Assembly: GCA_027563935.2 (NCBI GenBank)
Contig: CM050449.1
Coordinates: forward strand, 92,845,676 to 92,909,675
Source of the DNA: Costus lasius
Taxonomy: Eukaryota > Streptophyta > Magnoliopsida > Zingiberales > Costaceae
Direction: 5' to 3'
DNA: 64,000 bases
Position 1 is the first letter of the stretch. Every line of letters begins with the position of its first letter. Position numbers and translations under genes: made by a program. Below the pieces are notes generated by a model. The model worked only from the letters and a program-made list of their open reading frames with translations. It was not told the origin of the DNA and did not search any database. Positions 53,841 through 64,000 of the stretch are shown here, one piece after another.

Positions 53841-54688
53841 TAAGCACCTCATTCTAATTGAATTTATTTTCAGCATCTTTTTGTCTTATTTTTATGTTTT
53901 TAGTTTAGTTTACATATTTTAAGAACATCCTAGCTTTTCCTGCCACAAGTCTGAAATCTCTTATCCTAGCTGCTTAAATTCTTACTTGGCTTCACGGATT
54001 TAATATCTAACATTGGTGGTAATCTTACAGGTAATGCATATACACTATGTCGACACCACCCATCAAACATAGAGGGCTTGAGCAAAATTCTGATATTGAT
54101 GTTGGTATGGGAATCCTCAACAAGAAACACTCACCGAGAAGGACGCAAGCCACACCCGCACCAATCAATTTTAACCCTTTCTATTTGGGAGCCTACACGC
54201 CTCCATGAACTGATCTTGTTTATCTTCAGCATTGGCGATTGATTCTTATAAAAGTTGAAAATGATATCTGGGCCTTGTTGAGCCCTTTTTCATTACTTGC
54301 ATTGTTTGTTATAATTCTGTTTATTTAGCTGCGGATATTGATATTTTTACTTGGTTTGAAATGACACAGGAATATCACAAACTGATGCAGTAAAGAGAGG
54401 CATTTTCTGCCAGTTTTCCTAGCCAGCCCGACCCGTTAAGCTTATACACTTAAGCTCGCCCGATTTTCTGCCTAGGGTTCCTGATCTTTTAGCCTTCTGT
54501 ACAAAGCGCCAACCCCATTGTGTGCCCCACCTATCGCCGCCGCTCATCTCGCCGCCGAGCGTCGACAGCCGGTGACTCTTCCGGTGACACCAACAATTTC
54601 TAGCGAGCTCTCATTCCAAGTCTTCAATCTCGTTCTCGCTGCGTACTCTGTCTTCCATCAACATCCTCAACCGGCCATTTGAGCAACC
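53841..54688. other. non-coding leader between integrase and extra ORF
   Basis: No gene recognised. Includes a pyrimidine-rich stretch, a short ATG frame at about 54047 (MSTPPIKHRGLEQNSD...) without family resemblance and a GC-richer end (54530-54600). In this element group the downstream ORF is often thought to be expressed from a separate or spliced RNA; I cannot show that here. Confidence 0.5.
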
Positions 54689-55951
54689 ATGCCACCCCGA
54701 TAGAAGAACACCGGAAAGCGCCCAGCTGGAGCTACCAGCCCTCAGCCTGAAGCACCGCAACAGCAACCTATACCGCCAGAGATCCAAATGCGCGATAACC
54801 ATCAGGCGGCGAGATACCAGGTGCTCTCAAACCGGCGGATCATTAACACGAGGTACATAGATCCGCCTACACTAGCCGCGCTTGGGATTTTTGACGATCT
54901 TCTTTGGATTTTCCATCAGTTTGGATGGGGGCATTTCCTGCAGTATGCCCATCCTACCTATATACCTTTCACTCTCGAGTTTCTCAGCGCCGTTGAGCTC
55001 AAGGTCTTGGCTCTTGATACGGACCCAGGGTTGCTAACCTTCAGGCTTGCAAATACCGAGTACCGCCTCACGATTGTGAATCTGAACGACATCTTTGGCT
55101 TCCCAGCGTAAGCCTCCAGGGTTGGGGCGCCAAATTTCAACGAAGACATCTTCTGGCAGTGCATCTCCTCCATGTATGCCTACTCGCCAAGGAACGCCAA
55201 GGTTTCTACCATCTCAAATCCCTGCATTAGATACACCCATCGCTAGCTTGCACATTCTATCTTTGCGAGGGATGGAGATGGGATAGTCCGCCAACCCGAG
55301 CTGCTGTGTCTGTGGGGGCTTCTCCATCACTTTCAGATTAACGATGGGTACCACTTTGCCCGACAGTTCATGCGTGTCGCCCACGCACAGAAGGGAAATA
55401 TCTACATTGGGGGGATGATAACAATGATAACGCTATCCTTGGGACACAACCCATATGGACAACCGGAAGTAGTGGGTAGTCGCCGCCTAGACCTGGAGCA
55501 CCTGCTATCGATGAAGATGATAGTTCGACGAGGAGATGTTTATCACCTCACCTTCGCAGACACTACCGTAACCATGCCTCTTCCGAATTCTACACGGACC
55601 GACATCAAAGACAGTGCCAACTGGCGCCTTCACCCAGAGCCGACCGCACCAGAGGACCAGACAGCACCTCTAGATGTTGATCCCAGCTTCTCTATCGGAG
55701 GATAGCCGCAGACTGCAGCGTGTCCCTCTACTGACGACATGCTCCATCTGCTCCGCCAAGAGCAGCTAAACCAAGGGAAGTAGCTAACAACCCTGGTAGA
55801 AACAATAAAATCCATTGAGCTCTTTTTACACTGCAACATGTCCGGACCTCCGCCGCGAGATGAAGATGAGGACGTCAACGATACTATCCACATCTCTGAT
55901 TCCTCAGACGGTGCTGATGATGATGACGACCCAGCTGAGTGTAGTGAGTAG
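54689..55951 (+). pseudogene. element F: ATHILA-type extra ORF
   Basis: ATG at 54689 (MPPR) to TAG at 55949-55951, about 420 codons in one frame with nonsense codons at about 54701, 55109, 55243, 55703 and 55783 and no frameshift. Matches the ORF at 11762-13078 in order: NHQAARYQVLSNRRIINTRY, FDDLLWIFHQFG, ISNPCIRYTHR, RLDLEHLLSMKMIVRRGD, DSANWRLHPE. The C-terminus is highly acidic (DEDEDVNDT, DDDDDP), unlike the relative. Five stops against an unbroken frame suggest decay by point change. Function of the family unknown. Confidence 0.85.
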
Positions 55952-56751
55952 GACTGCACTTTAGTAAGTCTTCCCTCACCCCTTTTGATATATATCTATA
56001 CTATATGCATCATAGATGATGCAATATTTTGCTTGGAGAGGGGAGATTTACATATTTTAATGGGTCTCTTTACTGTTTTTATGAGATGATGTTGTATGCA
56101 CTGTATGGAAAACTTTGTGCTGTGTTGAACTGTCCTTGCTCATGTACGGTTATACCAAACTTGCCAACTTTAAACTCTTTTACTACTGGACGTACATCGA
56201 ACATTATGGACTTTGTTGACACTATACTCCTCCTTCCTGATAGATGTGTTATTTTTATGATGTTTCGATTTTACAAGGACACTGTCATAATGCATTTCTT
56301 TGTGCCTTGTTGATAGACCTAGATGCTTAGATAACAAGCTATATCCATCAGATGTGATTTCATGATTTTGTTGATAAGCTTTGAACCTTGTTGCTGATTG
56401 TTTCCTGAACACGTAAAATCCAAGGAAGGTTATGGCTGAGATTTTACAGAATTTTGAATGATATTTTCTCATATATGATTGACTTCTATTCTTGGATTCA
56501 TTTACCTCATTCATGGTTGATTTATACTCCCACGCCACTTTAAGAGTATCTTTCATGCTAAACAAATTACCTAGTCACTTGATTCCTTATACATTGAACA
56601 CTTACGGATTGAACTTTGATAAGCTCTGAATCTAGGAAGTATCTGTATCTCAAACATGAGTACTATTTATTTGGATGACTATAGGCCAAACCACTTGACA
56701 CACTTACCACTCTTGGTAACTCTTGGTATTGGTTTTGGTTCGAGCTCCTCT
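55952..56751. other. element F 3' interior, non-coding
   Basis: AT-rich, no gene. Probably 3' untranslated RNA of the element. Confidence 0.5.
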
Positions 56752-57030
56752 AATTTGGCACCGTATAAGAAATTGAGAGAAAGAAAAGAAGGTAGTGGTA
56801 CTGAAGTTTCAACTTGGCACTGCCCAACAAAAAGGAGAAAAGAAGAAAAAGAGCAGTGGTACCGAAGTCTTAACTTGGCACCGCCACTAAAAGAAAAGAA
56901 AGAGAAAGAAAAGAAGGAAGTGGTACCGAAGCTACGGCTTGGCCCTGCAGAAGAGAAAGAAGGCAGTGGTACCGAAGCTACGGTTTGGCACTGCAGAAGA
57001 GAAAGAGAGCGGTGGTACCGAGGTTATGAG
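56752..57030. repeat. purine-rich tandem repeats before the 3' LTR
   Basis: Five to six copies of TTGGCACCG...AAGAGAAAGAAGG..AGTGGTACCGAAG with variable unit length (about 48-66 bp) because the purine run differs. GGTACCGAAGCTACGG is the best kept core. Resembles the single CTTGGCACTG...GTGGTACCGAA copy at about 11020-11055 (minus) in the nested relative. Confidence 0.85.
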
Positions 57031-57298
57031 CAAGGCCTTTACTACTACCTTAGAGTTTACCTTCTGGGTGCTTTAGTGGATTAGTGCTTCATGTGGTAAG
57101 GAACTATTATTATCCAATATTATCGTACAACTGTTGTCCACAGATCTAACCTATATGCTTTGCTTTTCATCCTGACATCTTTAAAAGACTACAGTGATTT
57201 GTGCATCCTGTGACTAGCTATAATTATTTAACATTTATAGATCACTGGGGAATATAACTTCAGTCGAACAACCCTCATGGAACTTCATTTCTTTCTTT

Positions 57299-57318
57299 TT
57301 GCTTGAGGACAAGCAAAG
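57299..57318 (+). other. conserved motif before the 3' LTR
   Basis: TTGCTTGAGGACAAGCAAAG, identical to the minus-strand site 10456-10475. It lies 19 bp before the LTR, and CTTG/CAAG can form a short stem. Confidence 0.82.
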
Positions 57319-57337
57319 ATTTAAGTCATAGGTATTC

Positions 57338-59325
57338 TATTGACACAAATTTATATATGGTTTTACATGTCATTTTAATTATGAAATCATTCTCATTTCA
57401 CAATTTTAAGTCTCATAATTGCCTTTATTTGAATACATCTATGGAATCTACACCTGTTTCGGTATTTTTCATGTTTTCAGGTCAAAACGACCATAAAGAG
57501 GGTAGATTCTGACACTTCTGTGGTAGAGGAGCTCATCTTAACTCAAGATGATCATAACTAGAAGTTTTCGGATTCATTGAAGCCTTTGTTGGAAATCACG
57601 ATCGGGTCCCGATTAGAATCATGCCCGTGATCGCCACTATGCTTGAAGCTGAAACTGATAAATCACGACTGGGTCACGATAAAATTCTCGCCCGAGATCG
57701 TGAACCCGCCAGTTTCAAAACCGCGATTTTAACTCAAATCCCTGCAACCTAACCCTAGGGGAAGCTTGGGGACAGCCAAGTCTTTTTCCCCCCATTGACA
57801 AAGGAGCATGGAGCAGCCTTTTGGAGGCGAAATCCTTCCACGAAATGATGATTTCATGAAGAAAGTTGGCTGGCAGCAATTTTGCAGGGCATGGAAGGAG
57901 GCTGGCAGAGGGTCTTTCAGTGCAGCAATGGCAGCGGCAGCAGCACTTTGGCATAGCATGGGGAACAGAAGAGAGCCCAGGAAGAGGAAATAAAAAGACT
58001 TAGCAAAGAAGAAGAAGGGGTTCGTACGGGGGATTTTTCACGGGGAGCGAGGGCGAGACTTGAGGAGAAGAGGAAAAGGGGATGTTGCGCAACCTGCATT
58101 CATTGAAGATACTAATCTGCGTAAGCATCCTGGAGATAAATTTATAAGGGAAATCTTAGAGTTACGTTCAATTTTCTACTCTTATTGTATAATCTTTGCA
58201 AGATACCGCATGATTTCACCTTTATCTTGTGATTCCTGTAAAAATCTGCCTATGCGCACATTGTTGAAGACTTCTATTTGCAATTTCATGATGAAAATGA
58301 TAGGCTAAAGTTTCTACATCAGGATGTGGGAGTAGCCCTTTGACAATTTATTAGCTTAGTAGTCTTGCTCCAAGAACCGATATCCCAGCTCGATCTTATG
58401 CGCGCGCCTTGCCTGTGTCATTCGAAAGAATGCGCTTAAGCCCTTCCCGCCTTAGTCGAGGTTCGTAAATCAGAGAATCTCGGGGAAATGCGCTGATTGT
58501 CTATACTCGACCAAGGCGTCGTTAGGGTCCTAGATGTGTCGGGGAGACTAAAAATCCGACCACGCATCGAAAGCATTTGGCCGAGAGTTTATCAAATCCA
58601 TTTGCACGCTATGCCTACGTTGCCCGAAAGGGAATGTTTGAGCCTTTTAGTTTCTCGTGTGGGGTTCATAAATCAGGGGCTAGGGAAAATCTGCTTGACA
58701 CGAACTGCACTCTCCTTGTGTTAGCTTCTAGATCCTAGACACACCTGGCTATGCGAAAGCGTGTCAGTACGTTGGATTGCTTAGGAACGCTATGCCTGCA
58801 CTTGAGCTAGAGGTTACGCAGGAGAGGTTTTTAAGACAGGAATTCTTGAGGAGGATCCCTTTTGTTAAACATGTACCCACCTTGAAGGTATTAGGAGCTT
58901 AGACGTGTCAGGTAGACGACCAGTCCGATTGAACGTCAAAACCCTACGAGTTTGACCAGTAGCTGAGTCTGTGGGAGAAGACGTGGTTATTGGAGGGAGC
59001 AACCTACATGAAGGAAGCTGAGTCCCTTGAACTTTTTAGGATACCGGTAATAGAGCTTGACTATGCAGCTGTAAAGAGTCAAAGTGGTGAACTCATATCC
59101 TGATGCATCTTCCCATTAGAATTCCCTCGTGCAAATTCCTCTGTTTATGTTCTTGAGCATTTAATTAGTTTAACACTTTAAACTTCATCAATTTTGTCAT
59201 CGTCTAGATAGCAAATTCGAGATCTGTCGATACTTGCCCATTAGTCCCTGTGGGATCGATATTTTACTACTTCGATAGACCCGTGCACTTGCGGGAAGCC
59301 TAATAAGCATCTTTTGGGCCTATCA
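57338..59325 (+). repeat. element F 3' LTR
   Basis: Starts TATTGACACAAATTT, ends TTTTGGGCCTATCA. Differs from the 5' copy by scattered substitutions, a 16-17-bp insertion near 57832 (CCTTCCACGAAATG text) and a 17-bp deletion near 58800 (ATTGCCTGAGAGG text lost). Palindrome block from 57597, 259 bp in. Followed by GTCAC (59326-59330). Confidence 0.95.
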
Positions 59326-59330
59326 GTCAC

Positions 59331-59487
59331 CTCTGTTGCTTTTCGTACTTAGGAGCTCACACAAAAATCAAATTTGATTAGCCTAGATTTAAATAAATCG
59401 TATAATCGGTACTTGACCACCAGATCCTCATTGGGAACGATCTTTATTTTATTACTTCGATAAATCCGTGCACTTGCGAACGCATCA
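59331..59487 (+). repeat. solo Ty3 LTR, 3' part
   Basis: Continues the LTR begun at 44976 after element F and its GTCAC duplication (59326-59330). Ends ATAAATCCGTGCACTTGCG..CGCATCA at 59487, the conserved LTR terminus of this group. Right target duplication ATTGT (59488-59492) against ATTAT on the left, one mismatch. Confidence 0.88.
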
Positions 59488-60928
59488 ATTGTATACATAA
59501 ATGCATGTTTTAGCGATTTTTATATATAAAATGTTGTTCAATGTCTATAGTAATCACATACGTTGCATCCCTAAATGCAATTTACAAAGCTAAATCCTTC
59601 CCTAAATCAGGAACTAATCATATGTACAAATACATAGTTGGTTTATACATATACATGCTAAGTCTAAATTAGGCTGTAATTTTTCACTAACAATAGAGAG
59701 AGACTGCAGCTTTATCTTGTAGAATGACACTAAACTTTGAATCCCACCCTTAACTTGGAATGACTGTTCAACCTGGGTTATGGTTGATAGTTGTATTGTA
59801 AATTTGGGATGACAGTTGTATCGCCCATTTTGAGATGTGATGACAATTGTCTTGGATCTACATCACCAATACATGCTTTTAGTTTGATTCATCCTGTTCT
59901 CAGTTGTCTATTGAATGAACAACATATGTGTTATTTGTTGAGGATGACAAGAGAATGAATGTTGTAATTTGACAATGTTATTGTATGATGTTGTATTTTT
60001 GGCTATGCAATTAATTGATATGGTAACTTGAAAATGTTGTATGTAAATATGGGATTGTATAAATGTTGTTGTAATTTGACAATGTTGTATGTAATTATGT
60101 CTATTGAGCTTATTTTGCTTCAGCCAATTACTCTTTGTTGTATTTATTTTTACTCTTCATGAATTTTTCGAAAGAGATTGAAGATTTGGAGGAAATCTTT
60201 CTTCCATTTTATACTTAGAGGATGTGTATTTCATTTTTTTGTGCATTTGATGCGGTTACAAGTAATTTGGTTGATAGTTTGAGTGGACTTGTTGCTGATT
60301 TATTCTTGTATTTTGTAGGGAAGACTTGTCCAGGCAGAATGGGGTGATTTCAACTCTTTTTTGAGGATCGCACCCGGGTTGTGATTGAGACTTCAATGAT
60401 CATCAAAAGAAGCAGCATCATTTACTTAACAGCTCGTTAAATCCAAAAAAGAAATTTTATTATGGGGGGTTTGTGTGGTCTGAAGACTAAAAGGAAGAGA
60501 AGTCAACAATTAAACACTGCTTTCAACCCACATAAACAATTTGGAGAAGTCAACAATTAAACACTGCTTTCAACCCACCAGTCCGGTTTTTAAAATACTG
60601 CTTCAAGTGCAAGTTGCTTGCCTGCATATCCCATAAAATCCCTTTGGATATAAAGTTTTCTGCTTAGGAATGTAATTTTTAACAGAAAGGTTGCAAATTT
60701 TCATACAAAATTTACTCAAACTAGCATCACAGAAACATTGCATCCATCCAACCCATTAGAGATGATTTAGAGCACATTTGGACAAATCGATTAGCATTTC
60801 ATAAGAGATAATAAACAATGTGTACAATTTCTACCCTAGTGTCATACCCACATTGATCATAGATAAAATTCAACAATGTGTACAATTTTTATCCCAGCAA
60901 TGTATTCAAGAGTCAGCTCACATGTTAA
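59488..60928. other. AT-rich spacer downstream of the Ulp1 relic
   Basis: No gene. Contains GTAATTTGACAATGTT twice (about 59965 and 60070) and a 47-bp tandem duplication at 60497-60577 (GAGAAGTCAACAATTAAACA...). If the LTR nest were absent it would join the FAR1-like relic ending at 44965. Confidence 0.5.
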
Positions 60929-63345
60929 TCAAGATGCTATTGTTCCCATTATCAGCTCATAAGACATAAGTACTCTCATCCGAGGCATGTCATCCTTTGA
61001 AAATTGGAATTCTTCATCTCTAGAAATGTAGTTTATAAATTTCATAACAAATAGACTAAAATCATTGCAAAGGAATAAAACAAAGAAGATATATCAAAAT
61101 AATAAAAAAAAATGATCACTAGTGCACTAATTAAGCAGAAGAATATACCTAGCATATTATTTAGGACGATTGAATCCCCAATCTATATTTCATTTATGTC
61201 AATGTCAGCTCTAGCTAACAAATGGCCTCCCACAAGTGATAACTACATAAATACAACTCTATCATATCATGCATTGTACAATGTTAAGAATAGAAAATAT
61301 ATAATAAATATAGACTCTTACCATTTTAGTTACTACTCTTTTCTCTTTGTTCTCTTGTCCTCAAAGAATTATATATAATAATGCACTTATTAGTTGTATC
61401 AATGCTAACCAACAACTAATGCGATTTGTGAAGCACATGAATAAGTATTATACTATTACTATCTTCCACACGTTCTTTTATGACATGCTGGATGTAATCA
61501 ATATATGAGCTTAGTAGTTCACCTATATATAGATTTTGTCCATGCAATATCATTTGAACAATATTAGATCATCAATATGCAATAAGTAGCAATCAAAAGG
61601 CATGCAATAACATTCAACATCGTTTACCAAGAAACACGGAGAAATATATACAAATGATTTGTATTTCGATTCTTCTTCAAGTATTCTCGCTAAAATCAAT
61701 TTGGTGTATGCATCAATAGCCTATTTACAAATGAACAATAGATTCAACATATTAACTATATAAAAATGAACAAGTTATAATCCTTACATTATCCTCCACC
61801 ATATCTCCATAAAGAATTTCACAAACTTAGGATTTATACAAACCCCATTGCATGCCTTCATTAATTCTCTCTATGGGAGTAGCTAAAAATTCGTCAAGCA
61901 CATCACACAAGTCATCACTTATTATAGCCCGGCCCTTATACTTTTTTTTTAGAAACTAGAAGAAAACATAATTTCTTTAGTTATCATTATAATATGTTGC
62001 AAAAAATATGTTACAAAAATAGTCTACTTTATCAATATTCCCTTATCAGTAATTGGTTTAGGGTCTTCATCTTCATCATCAATTTCAGTAACCTAGTTAA
62101 GCAATATTTTGTTAGCAATATATTAATAGTAAAATTCATAGAAAATTTATAAAAACTTCATAGTAAAATACCTTTGAAAATTTTTTCCCTTTTTGTTTTC
62201 TTACATGGGCTTGTGTGTATGGAGTTCTTCTACATTGTTTGCCTACCATGTGTCGTCTCCCCCTTCGTACATATGTAATATTTGGATGCTTTATTTTTTT
62301 TTCTTCCAACTTTTTATTTGCTTCTTCAATAATTTCTTGTTTTACCTCACATTGAAAGAAAAAGAATGTATTTTTTTTGGTAGATGTAAGAATACAATAA
62401 ATACAACAATATAACTAAAATATTTACCACCTCTGTAGTCTCATGTCAAAGATGTAAGGGAGATGAAGGAACTAATTCGCTAAATGTAAGTGTCATACCA
62501 TATTTTTATTTATTTTTGCCATTATTTTGCTCAATGTAGCTTTCCTTACAAGCTTAACTTTGGGCCATCTATAGAGCTGAGAAAATAGCCCAATTTCAAT
62601 GACATCTTTATGCAATAAAGTTGCTCATAAAATAATATCTATAAAATAAATAAATCTAGAACATCAAAAGTATGTAAACTGACATATATTTAAAAACAAA
62701 AGATGAGTTATACTTACCTTGAGCACAATTGCACATCCATTGATGTTGAGAAAGCTTTTCTTTATGGGCTTATTTAATTCATTTACAAGAAACCTATAAG
62801 TGGCCTCTACTTAGTTGAATTTATTTATATGATCAATATTATCTATATAACTAACTAAGCTACTTGGGATTGTATAATTATTTCTAGAAAATAAAAATAT
62901 ATAAAATACATACAAAACTATAATTTTTTAAAAAATATCATGATTATAATGTTAGTATATATATGCCTCCTTTAATTTCTTTTGTAGGCTTATTGTTTTA
63001 CACATTGGCCTTTAAATTCTTCATATAAAACATCAGACTTTGATATACCTTTTCCTAAATCTACAACTATACCTTTATCTTTTATACCAAGGATGAGTGA
63101 TACATCCTTCAAATTAAAATGAACTAAATTACCATTAATAAGAAAGCCATTGTTTGGTCTATCCCACCAATGTTGAATTAGATATTCTAAATTGTTTGAA
63201 TCTAACTTAACTAAGAGACCTTGTCAAAAATAGCCAAAAGGTGTATCTGCTAAGAAGTTATCTTCTACTCTAACTAAATTTGTAAGTTCTTTAAAAAAAG
63301 GTGTGCATTCTGTTTATATTATACCTACTAGGTATATTTCTACTT
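60929..63345 (-). pseudogene. Ulp1-like (C48) cysteine protease gene relic, multi-exon
   Basis: Coding pieces on the minus strand, in order: 63345-62995 (ELTNLVRVEDNFLADTPFG, QHWWDRPNNGFLINGNLVHF and LKDVSLILGIKDKG, a pattern of the N-terminal domain common in plant transposon Ulp1 proteins); about 62815-62718 (YRFLVNELNKPIKKSFLNINGC, ending AAG|GTAAGT); about 62628-62535; an acidic exon near 62092-62040; about 61945-61840 (DLCDVLDEFLATPIERINEG); about 61728-61560 (AIDAYTKLILARILEEESKYKS, VYISPCFLVNDV); about 61505-61330 (catalytic-His region HKSH, then a TAG for Trp, LLVSIDTTNK and IYNSLR); about 61075-60929 (CNDFSLFVMKFINYISRDEEFQF, DDMPRMRVLMSYEL). Live Ulp1 proteases cut SUMO conjugates using His, Asp and Cys. 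Here the Asp is Asn and the Cys of NDCG is Phe. Exon limits are approximate. Confidence 0.78.
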
Positions 63346-64000
63346 AAGTTTTTTTTTAGTTGTAGGGATACCATATGAAGAACCAACTGATGCTTTACTG
63401 TCATAACCTATTCTTGATGACTCCACAACCTAAAAAAATAATATATAAAAAAAAATCAAGTGAAAGAAGTCTTACATTAGTCACATGAAGTCCTGTCATA
63501 TAAGATTCTATATTAGTCACATGAAGTCCTTTGTTACAAATATGAAGTCCTACGTTAGCATATATGCAAAGGCTATACTCTTCCTGTGAGGAGCCATCGA
63601 GAATTCACAAAGCTGGGAGCGCCAAGGAGTGCTGTTGGAGACGAGAGCTGAGTAGTTGAACTAAGGTTAGAGCTGTGGCTAGAGTCCAGAGAAGAGGGCA
63701 GAGCTGAGAGCCGGGAGCCAAATGCTGGGAGGGTGGAGCCAGAGGCTAGAGCTGGGAGTCAGAGTCGGGAGCCGGAGAATCCAGAGTTAGGAGCTGAGAG
63801 CACAGAGAGCTGGGAGCGGAGACCCCTAGCCCATGAGAGAAGGCTAGGGTGGAACCGAGAGCTAGTTGCCAAAGTTGGGAGGCGATTTGGGAGAGCCGAG
63901 AACTGCGTTTGGCAACCCGCAGGTCAAGCGGGCCGCCGGTCAAAGGGGGTACGTGGCTTCCTCCTGGCCACAAATATTTTTTCGGCCCGCCCCGCTCCGC
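63346..64000. other. right-end spacer with purine-rich low-complexity DNA
   Basis: 63480-63560 has ATGAAGTCCT three times. 63610-63800 is a degenerate run of GAGCTGGGAGC / GAGCCGGGAGC words. The last ~100 bp are GC-rich (GGCCCGCCCCGC). No gene supported; the open frame on the minus strand there follows from the low-complexity text. Confidence 0.55.

Larger units (their letters stand above)
46263..59325 (+). mobile_element. Athila-like Ty3 element F, full length
   Basis: 13,063 bp with LTRs of 1990 and 1988 bp, perfect target duplication GTCAC (46258-46262, 59326-59330), perfect tRNA-Asp-type primer site, gag, protease, RT-RNase H, integrase and the ATHILA-type extra ORF in that order. LTR ends are TA...CA rather than TG...CA in both copies. 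The coding frame has a few nonsense changes and frameshifts, so it is recently dead. It inserted into the solo LTR 44976-59487. Confidence 0.96.

Noticed and set aside
63620..63973. Proline/serine-rich protein on the minus strand
   Set aside because: Translation of low-complexity GAGCTGGGAGC words gives such text by composition; no start context or homology pattern.

Overview
The window looks like heterochromatin-type intergenic DNA from a flowering plant, probably a eudicot. It is AT-rich and almost entirely layered LTR retrotransposons (Ty1/copia and Ty3/gypsy, including Athila/Tat and chromovirus types). Between them lie decayed host-like or DNA-transposon genes with plant splice sites. 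I found no intact protein-coding gene; every recognisable reading frame carries stops, frameshifts, deletions or insertions.

Layout. 1-1016: reverse-oriented Ty3 LTR cut by the window edge. 1017-4530: copia A, 5' truncated, with 3' LTR. 4548-19159: copia B with both LTRs (333 and 324 bp) and a perfect ATTTC target duplication. It is split inside its reverse transcriptase/RNase H by a reverse-oriented, non-autonomous Athila-like element (8508-18383) that keeps gag, protease and the ATHILA-type extra ORF but has lost RT, RNase H and integrase. 19160-20527: a GC-rich duplicated block, AT-rich DNA and a leader. 20528-24451: copia C (3' LTR only). 24452-26690: second copy of the GC-rich block, a 41-bp minisatellite and a duplicated exon-like sequence. 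26705-28626: broken oligopeptide-transporter (OPT) gene with five recognisable exons. 29545-30600: inverted duplication of an unidentified gene fragment. 31030-38661: chromovirus D, its protease split by a 1468-bp solo LTR (32278-33745, TSD GCTAC). 38736-42950: chromovirus E, its integrase split by a 1.16-kb PIF/Harbinger-like element (39392-40555). 43005-44965: FAR1/MULE transposase relic. 44976-59487: solo LTR, itself split by a full-length Athila-like element F (46263-59325, TSD GTCAC). 60929-63345: broken Ulp1-type protease gene on the minus strand. 63346-64000: purine-rich filler.

Main points of interest. (1) LTRs of five different Ty3 families here carry a block of palindromes that begins about 254-262 bp from the LTR 5' end, upstream of a TATA box where one can be seen. 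The half-site sequence differs between families while position and ~70-bp spacing stay, suggesting a U3 control module whose sequence turns over in concert. (2) The 8508-18383 element has a second tRNA-Asp-type primer binding site inside its LTR, as if the LTR had grown outward past the old site. (3) If the LTR nest at 44976-59487 is mentally removed, the FAR1-like transposase and the Ulp1-like protease become neighbours in convergent orientation, the cargo expected of a MULE carrying a Ulp1 gene.

Relative ages follow from the nesting: copia A, then copia B beside it, then the Athila-like element inside B; MULE relic, then solo LTR, then Athila F; chromovirus D, then its solo LTR; chromovirus E, then the PIF-like insert. 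All similarity statements come from reading by eye; no database or alignment program was used.
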